Shown here: positions 30,698 through 37,874 of the stretch, piece after piece
Layout: every line of letters begins with the position of its first letter
How positions within the stretch are numbered: position 1 is the stretch's first letter
Source: Streptomyces griseocarneus
GTDB taxonomy: Bacteria > Actinomycetota > Actinomycetes > Streptomycetales > Streptomycetaceae
DNA: 64,000 bases
Reading direction: 5' to 3'
Assembly (NCBI GenBank): GCA_003674045.1
Contig: PENC01000025.1
Location: forward strand, 1 to 64,000
Translations under genes and position numbers: made by a program
The notes under the pieces: generated by a model
Databases searched by the model: none
What the model was told of the DNA's origin: nothing
What the model saw: the letters and a program-made list of their open reading frames with translations, nothing else

Positions 30698-31302
30698 CCG
30701 CCGTGACCGATACCCCCTTCGTGACCGCGGTCGACGCCGAGGAGGCTCTGGCCGCCAGCATCACCGCATGGCTCTCAGCCCGCGGTCTGGACCCGCACAG
30801 CGCCGAACTCGCCGATACCCCGCGGCGCGTTGTGGCGGCCCTCGCCGAGTTCACCGCCGGGTACGACCAGGACCCCGCCGAGCACCTGGCCCGAACTTTC
30901 CCCGTCGAGCACTCTGGCCAACCGATCATCGTGACCGGCGTGCCGTTCACCAGCCTGTGCGGCCACCACCTCCTCCCGTTCTCCGGAACAGCCACCATCG
31001 CCTACCTCCCCACCCCCGGCGCCCCCGTCGTCGGCCTGTCGAAGCTGCCGCGCGTCCTCGACATCTACGCCCGGCGTCTTCAGACCCAGGAGAACCTCAC
31101 CCAGCAGGTCACCGCCGCCCTCGACACCCACCTGGACGCCCTCGGCTCCGCCTGCCTGATCCGATCCGTCCACGGATGCCTCGCTCACCGCGGCGCACAC
31201 AAGCCCGGCGCCGCCATGGTGACCGCCTCTTACACCGGCGTCCTCCGCAGCGACCGCCACATCCGGGCCGACCTCCACGCACTCATCAACACCATGCCAT
31301 GA
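30694..31302 (+). CDS. folE: GTP cyclohydrolase I FolE
   Basis: ATG 30694 overlaps the queE stop. The 202-residue protein has the FolE zinc ligands Cys89 and His92 (SLCGHHLLPF) and Cys162 (HGCLAHRGAHKPGA). The conserved segments LSKLPRVLDIYARRLQTQENLT are also present. It opens the GTP ring to dihydroneopterin triphosphate, the first step to preQ0. A dedicated phage copy frees the pathway from host folate supply. It is the last gene of the deazaguanine operon, 32 bp before the small terminase gene. Confidence 0.93.
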   Translation: MTAVTDTPFVTAVDAEEALAASITAWLSARGLDPHSAELADTPRRVVAALAEFTAGYDQDPAEHLARTFPVEHSGQPIIVTGVPFTSLCGHHLLPFSGTATIAYLPTPGAPVVGLSKLPRVLDIYARRLQTQENLTQQVTAALDTHLDALGSACLIRSVHGCLAHRGAHKPGAAMVTASYTGVLRSDRHIRADLHALINTMP

Positions 31303-31334
31303 CCCGGGGACGGCAGCACGACAGGGAGGTGGCC

Positions 31335-31790
31335 ATGCCCGCTTCGAAAGCCCAGCAGGCCGCAACCGCCGAGCGCCGGGCACAAGCCATCGCTCTCCGC
31401 CTGGCCGGCCTGGACTTCGACACGATCGCGGACCGGCTGGGCTACGCGAGCCGTGGCGCCGCCACCAAGGACCTGATCCGCGCGCTAGAGGTCCGGCACG
31501 CCGAGCAGGCTGCTCAGGCCGAAGTGCTCCGGAGTGTGGAAGCGCAGCGGCTGGACCGCCTCCAGGCCGCCGCATGGGCTCTCGCGCTTCAGGGAGACCT
31601 GCGGGCAATCGAGACCGTGGTCCGTATCATCGACCGGCGGTCCCGGCTCCTCGGGCTGGACGCCCCTGCACGGATGGAGGTGCTGAGCATCGATGCCATC
31701 GACGAGCAGATCCGCCTCCTCACCGGCCAACTCGCCACTGCTGGCGCTGAAGCTGGAGAGACTCCAGCAGCTCAAAAACCTGCGGGGTGA
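31335..31790 (+). CDS. Small terminase-like HTH protein
   Basis: ATG 31335 follows GGAGGT. The 151-residue product (MPASKAQQAATAERRAQAIALRLAGLDFDTIADRLGYASRGAATKDLIRALEVRHAEQ...) has an N-terminal helix-turn-helix and a helical oligomerisation part (LRSVEAQRLDRLQAAAWALALQGDLRAIETVVRIIDRRSRLLGLDAP). This is the usual layout of small terminases in Streptomyces siphoviruses. The end overlaps the start of the large-terminase frame by 98 bp. Confidence 0.75.
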   Translation: MPASKAQQAATAERRAQAIALRLAGLDFDTIADRLGYASRGAATKDLIRALEVRHAEQAAQAEVLRSVEAQRLDRLQAAAWALALQGDLRAIETVVRIIDRRSRLLGLDAPARMEVLSIDAIDEQIRLLTGQLATAGAEAGETPAAQKPAG

Positions 31791-33264
31791 GCTGAGCCAT
31801 CGGCAGGCCGAACAGCTTCGTAACATCGACGTCTTCGGCCTCCTGGGCTACGTCCCCACCCCCAAGCAGCGGGAATTCCACGAGTCCTCGGAGTTCGACG
31901 TGCTGTACGGGGGCGCGGCCGGCGGGGGTAAGACCCGAGCCCTGCTGATGGACGACCTGCGGGACTGCGTGCGTCATCCCGGTATCCGCATCGGCGCGTT
32001 CCGGCGGACGTACGGGGAGCTGAAGGAGTCGCTGCTCGCCGAGCTGGCCCAGGCCGGGTACGCGGCAGCGCTGGGGGCCTCGTGGAACGGCACCGAGTAC
32101 GAGCTGCGGTTCCCCAACGGGTCGCTGCTGATGTTCCGGTACGCGGAGTCGGTCAAGGACGCGTCCCGGCGCCAGGGTGGCCAGTATCAGAAGCTGACGT
32201 TCGACGAGCGCACATTGACCAACCCGGACGTGTGCGCCTTCCTCGAATCGCGGCTGCGTTCCGGCCGTGCGGACGTCCCGGTCATCGGGATCCGGTCCGG
32301 CACCAACCCCGGCGGGCCGGGGCACGGTGCGGCCAAGTCTCGCTACATCCAGCCCACGGAGTACGGCGGGAAGGTCGTCGTGGACGAGCGTGGCCGCACC
32401 GTGCGGTTCATCCCCTCCCGGCTCGCCGACAACCCCCATGTCAACCCCGAGTACTCCGCCGACCTCAAGGCCCTGCCGGAGAAGCTGCGCGCCGCGTTCC
32501 TCGACGGCGACTGGGATGTGTTCGCGGGGCAGATGTTCCCTGAGGTCAAACGAGACCGGCACGTCGTGGAGCCGATCACGCTGCCCGGCTCGTGGCGCCG
32601 GTACAACGGCATCGACTGGGGGTTCAGCAAGCCCTGGGCCGTGCTGTGGGCCGCCGTCGACGAGGACGGCCGGGTGTGGGTGTACCGGGAGATCTACCGT
32701 CCGGGTGTCGGCGAAGCCGAGCAGGCCCGCCAGATCCGCGCCGCCGAATCCGACGGCGAGCGCGTGGCCGCCCGGTACGCCGACGACGCCATGTGGGCTG
32801 TGCGCGGCGACGCCCGGCCGATCTCCGACATCTACGCCGCCGAGGGGGTTCACCTCTCGCCAGCGGGGAAGGGGCCGGGGTCGCGGGTCACGGGCTGGCA
32901 GCGCGTCCGTTCGTACCTTGCCGAGGCGCCCGCGTGCCCGCATCACCGGGCCCGGGGATGGGAGACCTGCCCCCGCCTGCATATTTTCAGCACCGTCACG
33001 GACCTGTACCGGGAACTCACCACCCTGCCGCACGCCACCAAGGGCGACCCGGAGGACGCGGACACCAACGCCGACGATCACGCAGCCGACGCCCTGCGCT
33101 ACCTCCTCACCAACCTCGGCGGCGGACCGGCGTTCCACTTCCCCGAGCCCGAGCCATCCGCGCGCACGGTCAACCCCAGCGCTGCCGGTCCCGTACCCGT
33201 CGCCCCACCGCAGTCGGTCGGTGGCTTCCCCATCCTGACCGGGGGTGATCCGTGGGCGCTCTGA
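31693..33264 (+). CDS. terL: Phage terminase large subunit
   Basis: The 523-residue protein has Walker A GGAAGGGKTRA (about 73-83) and the ATPase/C-motif region RRTYGELKESLL...LTFDERTLTNPDVCAFLESRLRSG. The RNase H-type nuclease domain starts GIDWGFSKPWAVLW with the first catalytic Asp near 306 and includes RYADDAMWA and DTNADDHAADALRY. It cuts and translocates DNA into the prohead. The ATG at 31693 lies 98 bp inside the small-terminase gene; no better in-frame start is visible, so the true start may be a rare codon farther in. Confidence 0.93.
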   Translation: MPSTSRSASSPANSPLLALKLERLQQLKNLRGELSHRQAEQLRNIDVFGLLGYVPTPKQREFHESSEFDVLYGGAAGGGKTRALLMDDLRDCVRHPGIRIGAFRRTYGELKESLLAELAQAGYAAALGASWNGTEYELRFPNGSLLMFRYAESVKDASRRQGGQYQKLTFDERTLTNPDVCAFLESRLRSGRADVPVIGIRSGTNPGGPGHGAAKSRYIQPTEYGGKVVVDERGRTVRFIPSRLADNPHVNPEYSADLKALPEKLRAAFLDGDWDVFAGQMFPEVKRDRHVVEPITLPGSWRRYNGIDWGFSKPWAVLWAAVDEDGRVWVYREIYRPGVGEAEQARQIRAAESDGERVAARYADDAMWAVRGDARPISDIYAAEGVHLSPAGKGPGSRVTGWQRVRSYLAEAPACPHHRARGWETCPRLHIFSTVTDLYRELTTLPHATKGDPEDADTNADDHAADALRYLLTNLGGGPAFHFPEPEPSARTVNPSAAGPVPVAPPQSVGGFPILTGGDPWAL

Positions 33265-34775
33265 CCTGGCTCCGCGACCACCACCTGTGGCCCGCACCGC
33301 AGACCGCTGAAGCCGCGGTCGTCGAATCCCTGGACGCCCCCACTCCAGCGCAGGTACGGCGCACCGGCTACGAGTACGGGCTGCCGCTGAACATCCAGAA
33401 CACATCGTCGCTTACCTCGGCAACGAGCGAACGGCAGCAGGTCCTCGCTCAGCTCCACCAAGCGTACATGTCCTGCAACTGGGTCTCGGCCTGTGTCGAC
33501 CTGATCGCACGCACGGTCACCGCCGGTGGGCTCCAGGCCGTGCCGGAAGACGACGGCGGGAACGCCCCTGCTCCCGAGACCGCGGAAGTCGTGCGGCTGC
33601 GTCGGCTGATGCGGTTCTGCAACCCACGCGAGGACTTGGTCCAGATCCTGCGGAACGCAGCCACCGACCTCCTCCTCTTCGGGGACGCCTACCTGGAGGT
33701 CGTATCCCTGCTGGGGGAACCCGTCGCGCTGTACACCCTGGACGCCACCACGATGACCGTCGTGGCCGACCAGCACGGGGAAGTGTCCGGCTACGTCCAG
33801 GACGTCGACGGCGTCCGCCGCGCCGCCTTCGGGCCCGAGCAGGTCATCCACATCTCCCTCGACGCCCCGCGCGGCGGCCTGTACGGCGTCAGCCCGGCAC
33901 AGAAGGCGCTGTTGCCGGTGACCGCGTGGTTGTTCACCATGGCGACGATCAAGGAATGCTTTCGCAGGGGTGACCCGCCGCGCGTTCATGTGGATCTCCA
34001 GCATTTCCAGGACACCGACGTGCAGCGATGGCGCGAGCAGTACCGGGTCTACAACTTGGGCCCCAAGGCGGTGGGCGAGCCGCTGCTGACGACCGGTGGC
34101 GGCACAGTCCAGGTACTCGACCAGCGGAAGGTCGATGACTACCTCAGCGCGGACCGCCAACTCCGGGACCAGATCATCGCCGCTTTCGGAGTTCCGCCAG
34201 CGAAGCTCGGCATTATCGAAAGCGGCAACCTCGGTGGCGGAACGGGCGAAGCCCAGGACAAGACCTTCCGCGTGAACACCATCATCCCCGTCGCCAACCT
34301 GATCCTGGAAAAGCTGAACTTCCACCTCTTGCAACAGGGGTTCGGGATCGAGGACTGGCACCTGGAGTTCACGGAAATCGACTACCGGGACTCAAAGATC
34401 GTCGAGGAGATCCGCGAGATGCGGCTGCGCGCCGGCGCCTACACCCTCAACCGGTGGCGAGCCGAGATCGGCGAACCGCCGGTCGAGGGCGGTGATGACC
34501 CGATCTTCATGGAACGCACGTTCATCGCCGACTGGGCCAACATGCAGGATTTGGCGAAGAGCTTCATCGTCAAGAACCTCGGCAGCACTACGGCAGGGCC
34601 GGACGATGCGACGCAGGACCCGGATGCACTCGCGCCACCGGCCACCGGTCACGGGCCGCAGGACCCGGAGGACCAGCCGGGGCTCGCCGGTGACGCGGTC
34701 CAGGGCGAGCCACCGCAGGAGGTGTGGGATGAGCTCTACCAGCGCTGCCTCGCCGAGGCCCTCGCTCGCCTCTGA
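33252..34775 (+). CDS. Phage portal protein (HK97-type)
   Basis: GTG 33252 is 13 bp inside the terminase end. The 507-residue protein has the portal pattern: MSCNWVSACVDLIARTVTAGGLQ, then NAATDLLLFGDAYLEVVSLLGEPVALYTLDATTMTV. FGPEQVIHISLDAPRGGLYGVSPAQKAL and IAAFGVPPAKLGIIESGNLGGGTGEAQDKTF follow. It forms the dodecameric ring at the capsid vertex. It is followed by a small gene and then the inverted glycine-rich cassette. Confidence 0.92.
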   Translation: MGALTWLRDHHLWPAPQTAEAAVVESLDAPTPAQVRRTGYEYGLPLNIQNTSSLTSATSERQQVLAQLHQAYMSCNWVSACVDLIARTVTAGGLQAVPEDDGGNAPAPETAEVVRLRRLMRFCNPREDLVQILRNAATDLLLFGDAYLEVVSLLGEPVALYTLDATTMTVVADQHGEVSGYVQDVDGVRRAAFGPEQVIHISLDAPRGGLYGVSPAQKALLPVTAWLFTMATIKECFRRGDPPRVHVDLQHFQDTDVQRWREQYRVYNLGPKAVGEPLLTTGGGTVQVLDQRKVDDYLSADRQLRDQIIAAFGVPPAKLGIIESGNLGGGTGEAQDKTFRVNTIIPVANLILEKLNFHLLQQGFGIEDWHLEFTEIDYRDSKIVEEIREMRLRAGAYTLNRWRAEIGEPPVEGGDDPIFMERTFIADWANMQDLAKSFIVKNLGSTTAGPDDATQDPDALAPPATGHGPQDPEDQPGLAGDAVQGEPPQEVWDELYQRCLAEALARL

Positions 34776-35028
34776 CGCCGCCCCGAACTCCGGCGTCCGG
34801 GGCCATGACGGCGAACTCCGGGCGGATGGCCTTTCCGGGTTCCGTGCCCGCTGGTACCGCTACCGGGCGGGGCGCGCGGTCGGTCCGTTCACGTCCTTCG
34901 ACGAGCTCGCGGCCTACATGGCCAAGCACGGCCTGCCGGGCCCCGATGAGCTGCTCGTCCCCCTCACTGAGAAACCGTTATCCCATCGATCACGAGGGCA
35001 ATCTGATCGACAGGACAACGGCTTCTGA
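34729..35028 (+). CDS. Small gene after portal; end lies in the 57-bp element
   Basis: ATG 34729 is 5 bp after AGGAGGT and overlaps the portal end by 47 bp. The 99-residue product contains GFRARWYRYRAGRAVGPFTSFDELAAYMAKHGLPGPDELLVPLTEKPLSHRSRGQSDRQDNGF. Its last 18 or so residues are encoded by the 57-bp element at 34970-35026. The original C-terminus may have been replaced when the element arrived. The function, perhaps a small head protein, is unknown. Confidence 0.65.
   Translation: MSSTSAASPRPSLASDAAPNSGVRGHDGELRADGLSGFRARWYRYRAGRAVGPFTSFDELAAYMAKHGLPGPDELLVPLTEKPLSHRSRGQSDRQDNGF
34970..35026 (+). repeat. 57-bp element, copy 1
   Basis: This stretch starts AGAAACCGTTATCCCATCG and ends CGACAGGACAACGGCTTCT. 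It matches the reverse complement of 36232-36288 at 50 or so of 57 positions. Its outer arms are also imperfectly complementary to each other, so it can fold as a hairpin. With copy 2 it frames the minus-strand glycine-rich gene. Confidence 0.85.
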
Positions 35029-35108
35029 CGCCCTGAGCTGAAGGGGGCCTGGGCGTTTGCAGCGGCGCGTTGGGGGGCCGCGATCCGTCCAGCGGCGGTG
35101 GACGGAGA

Positions 35109-36113
35109 TCAGCTCATGGTGATGGCGATGCTGCCGTTGCCGCCCTTGCCGCCGCCCTTGGTGCTGCCGCGCTGGCCGCCGGCGCCGCCGCTTCCAGCCC
35201 CCGCACCGCCCGCGCCGCCCGTACCGACGACGTTGCTGTCCTTTTCGCCGTTACCGCCGTTGGCGCCTGCTGTAACGGAGTCGACGGTCACCTTCATGAA
35301 GTCGCTCCTGCATGTTCCTGAGGGGGCTCCACGCCCGCCGCCTGTGGAGGGCGTGCCCCGTGTGCCCGTGACCGATGCTCCCCCGTCGCCACCGTTGGGC
35401 GAGCCGTCGCCACCGTTTGAGGGAACCGGCTGGCCGGTCTGCGGGGGTTTGCCGTTGCCGCCGCGGCCGATTCCGCCGCCACCGCCTCCGGCCCCGCCGC
35501 TTCTTGGGATGAAGGTAGGGATGAAAAACCCAGGGCCGTAGAAACCGGATTGACCGCCTGCTCCTCCTCCGCCGCCACCGGCGTCGACGTACAGGAGGGA
35601 GCTGACTTCGATGGAACTCGCACCGCCGCCACCGCCTCCTCCACCACTGTGCCTGTCGGTGCCGAACAACAGGCCGTTGTGGCCGTTTCCGCCGGCATGG
35701 CTGCCCGCGGTGCCCCCCTTGCCGCCCTCGGGTCGTCGCCCGCCTGAACCACCGGCCGCGACCTCCATCAGGAGCCGGTGTCCGGCGAGGCCGGTGACGG
35801 TGCACTGGATGGTTGAGCCACCACCGCCCCCGCCACCTGCCGCGGTACCGTCTGCGCTGCCCCCGCCTCCTCCTCCGCCACCACCCGCGCCTCTGATGGT
35901 GAACACCACCTGGCTGTTGTTCCGGGGAACCCGGCAGAAGAAACGTCCCGGTTTGGCATAGCTGCTCTTGCAGGTCTCGTCGGCGGCTGCCGAAGTCGTC
36001 AGCGTGGCGGGGACCACCATGCCCCCGAGCAGTGCCAGTGCGGTCAGAGCAGCGCGCAGGCGGTTTCGGGATGGGCGGGCAGGCTCGCAGGCCACGGCAT
36101 CGGCCTTTCTCAT
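35109..36113 (-). CDS. Secreted glycine-rich protein (cargo in the phage head module)
   Basis: From ATG 36113 the product starts MRKADAVACEPARPSRNRLRAALTALALLGGMVVPATLTTSAAADE, a signal peptide. Strand-forming segments follow, separated by very long glycine runs (for example GGGGGGGGGSADG, GGGGGGGGAS, GGAGGGGGGIGRGG). It contains CKSSYAKPGRFFCRVP and CTVTGLAGHRLLMEVAAGG near the N-terminus. The glycine-rich domain resembles fibre or ice-binding type beta-solenoids, but no enzyme motif is seen. The gene is antisense to the late phage operon and lies between inverted 57-bp elements, so it was probably inserted as a unit. Confidence 0.75.
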   Translation of the reverse strand: MRKADAVACEPARPSRNRLRAALTALALLGGMVVPATLTTSAAADETCKSSYAKPGRFFCRVPRNNSQVVFTIRGAGGGGGGGGGSADGTAAGGGGGGGSTIQCTVTGLAGHRLLMEVAAGGSGGRRPEGGKGGTAGSHAGGNGHNGLLFGTDRHSGGGGGGGGASSIEVSSLLYVDAGGGGGGAGGQSGFYGPGFFIPTFIPRSGGAGGGGGGIGRGGNGKPPQTGQPVPSNGGDGSPNGGDGGASVTGTRGTPSTGGGRGAPSGTCRSDFMKVTVDSVTAGANGGNGEKDSNVVGTGGAGGAGAGSGGAGGQRGSTKGGGKGGNGSIAITMS

Positions 36114-36231
36114 ACTGGGCCAGGAAGCCGGGAACATCAGTGGACGTACCGGCCTGAAGACTTCTGCCCAGGGCCAACACCGCCCAATAACCAGGTCAAC
36201 AGCCAAGTCAACAAACCACTCATGTGATGTA

Positions 36232-36288
36232 AGAAGCCGTTGTCCTGTCGATCAGATCGCCCTCGTGACCGACAGGACAACGGCTTCT
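36232..36288 (-). repeat. 57-bp element, copy 2 (inverted)
   Basis: The arms 36232-36250 (AGAAGCCGTTGTCCTGTCG) and 36270-36288 are perfect 19-bp complements, so the copy is also a strong hairpin. It is the inverted homologue of 34970-35026. It may act as a bidirectional terminator for the cargo gene, a recombination site, or both. Confidence 0.88.
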
Positions 36289-36397
36289 GAGAGGGAGTTG
36301 GTGAGCCGATGGAGCACGGACATCCGACACGGGCGCAGGATGTGCTGCCGCTGATCGCCAAGCGCATCGGCTGAGCCGGATCCATGAGCATGAGGGG

Positions 36398-37168
36398 GTG
36401 GCTGTGCGGGACGCAACCCTTCAGCTCCGGTCCCTCATGGGCGCCTGGAGGCCGGTGTACGCCCGCCGCCTCGCCCTGCACGCCACGGCCGAGGCTGTCG
36501 TGATGGCCGCTTGGCGGGCCGACGTCCGCCGACTCGACCTCGCATCGGCGGTCACCGCGTGGCGAGCGGCTGTGGGAGAAGCCGCCGAGCCGCAGGACGT
36601 GCACCGACAGCAGAGTGCGGCCGGTGCGGCGCTGGCCGTCCTCACGGCCCGGCCGTGGCGTCGCACCCGCGGTGCGCTCGTCCTCGCCGCGCGGCGCGCC
36701 CATCGTGCCGGGTGGGCAGCGGGCCACCGGTTGACCGGGGGCAGTCACGTCGACGATGACGGGCCTCTCCCCGGTCAGCTGGTCCTCGGCGCGCCGGAGA
36801 TGTCCGACGACACGGCCGACGCCACCGCGGCCGCGACCCTCGCCGCCGCCCTCGGGGCCACCGCATGGCGGTCCGGCCGGGCGATGGCCGACAGCGCAGA
36901 TGACCCGCAGCGTGATGCCGAGGAGGTGCTCGACGCGGGTCTCGACATGGCCCTGGCGGCCGATGTCGCGGTCTCCGCCGCCTACGGTGCCGGGCTGCTG
37001 TCCGCCTACCTCGGCGCGGGCGCCGGGTCGGTGCTGTGGCTGACCGCTGGCGACGGGCGGGTGTGCGAGCGCTGCGCGTCGGCGGAGGCCGGTGGCCCGT
37101 ACAACTTGCTGGCCTCGCCGCGTCTGCCGCAGCATCCCCGTTGTCGATGCGTTCTCGCTCCTGCCTGA
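36398..37168 (+). CDS. MuF-type head morphogenesis protein
   Basis: GTG 36398 opens VAVRDATLQLRSLMGAWRPVYARRLALHATAEAVVMAAW. The C-terminal domain VLWLTAGDGRVCERCASAEAGGPYNLLASPRLPQHPRCRCVLAPA has the 'W.T..D.RVC..C...........P..PxHPxCRC' pattern of Mu gpF-like minor capsid proteins. The cysteines and histidine may bind zinc. It normally follows portal directly, so the glycine-rich cassette appears to split portal from this gene. Confidence 0.8.
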   Translation: MAVRDATLQLRSLMGAWRPVYARRLALHATAEAVVMAAWRADVRRLDLASAVTAWRAAVGEAAEPQDVHRQQSAAGAALAVLTARPWRRTRGALVLAARRAHRAGWAAGHRLTGGSHVDDDGPLPGQLVLGAPEMSDDTADATAAATLAAALGATAWRSGRAMADSADDPQRDAEEVLDAGLDMALAADVAVSAAYGAGLLSAYLGAGAGSVLWLTAGDGRVCERCASAEAGGPYNLLASPRLPQHPRCRCVLAPA

Positions 37169-37180
37169 TCTGGAGGCACT

Positions 37181-37648
37181 ATGCCGACGAACCCGGTGTT
37201 CACGCCCGTGGACGCCCAGGGCAACGTGATCGGGGCGGCGGGCACCCCGAGCGCGGTGTCCGTGTCCAACAGCCCGACGGTCTTCACCGTCGTCCAGCCG
37301 CCGGCCACCTTGTACACGGAGGCCGCGCAGTCCCGCACAGCCAACGGGGCCACAGCGGCGCAGACGTGGACGAACAACGTCGCGGCGGCAATCGTCGGCG
37401 TGAACGTCACCGGTTTCGTGGGCGGTACCAACCTGGTGGTGGGCCTCCAGCAGCAGGACGCCAACGGCGTCTGGCAGACCCTCGCCTCGACGGCCGCGAT
37501 CACCGCGACGGGCACTGCGGCTTTCTCCGTCGGGCAGGGCATGGCCACCGGGGCCATGCTGGTCTCCGGCGGCTCCTACCGCCTCACCTGGACCCTCACC
37601 GGCACGTTCACCACACTCACGTTCCAGCTCTCCGTGCAAGGCAGGTGA
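37181..37648 (+). CDS. Minor head/decoration-type protein
   Basis: ATG 37181 follows GGAGG. The 155-residue product (MPTNPVFTPVDAQGNVIGAAGTPSAVSVSNSPTVFTVVQPP...) is Ala/Thr/Val-rich and strand-forming, ending FTTLTFQLSVQGR. Size and place between the MuF-type and protease genes suggest a head decoration or minor structural protein, but no family is certain. Confidence 0.6.
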   Translation: MPTNPVFTPVDAQGNVIGAAGTPSAVSVSNSPTVFTVVQPPATLYTEAAQSRTANGATAAQTWTNNVAAAIVGVNVTGFVGGTNLVVGLQQQDANGVWQTLASTAAITATGTAAFSVGQGMATGAMLVSGGSYRLTWTLTGTFTTLTFQLSVQGR

Positions 37649-37652
37649 GTCC

Positions 37653-37874
37653 GTGTATGAGATCCCTCCGAAACGCAAAGTCGCGCCCCGGGGCTCCGTG
37701 AACCGCCGGGACGTCGAGGAGGCCGCAGCGCGGGCCGTGTTCGTCGAGGAGCTGGTCCAGGCCGTCGAGTCCGACCCGCGGGTTCGTGCCGCGATCCTGC
37801 GGCTGGTCGCCGGAACGCGGCGCGCGCCAGGGCCGACGACGATGGCGACCGTCCGGCGGGGAGGTGGGGGATGA
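37653..37874 (+). CDS. Small phage head-module protein (73 aa)
   Basis: GTG 37653 starts VYEIPPKRKVAPRGSVNRRDVEEAAARAVFVEELVQAVESDPRVRAAILRLV. It is basic at the N-terminus with a long helix after it. Its end overlaps the protease start by 4 bp. Function is unknown. Confidence 0.65.
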   Translation: MYEIPPKRKVAPRGSVNRRDVEEAAARAVFVEELVQAVESDPRVRAAILRLVAGTRRAPGPTTMATVRRGGGG

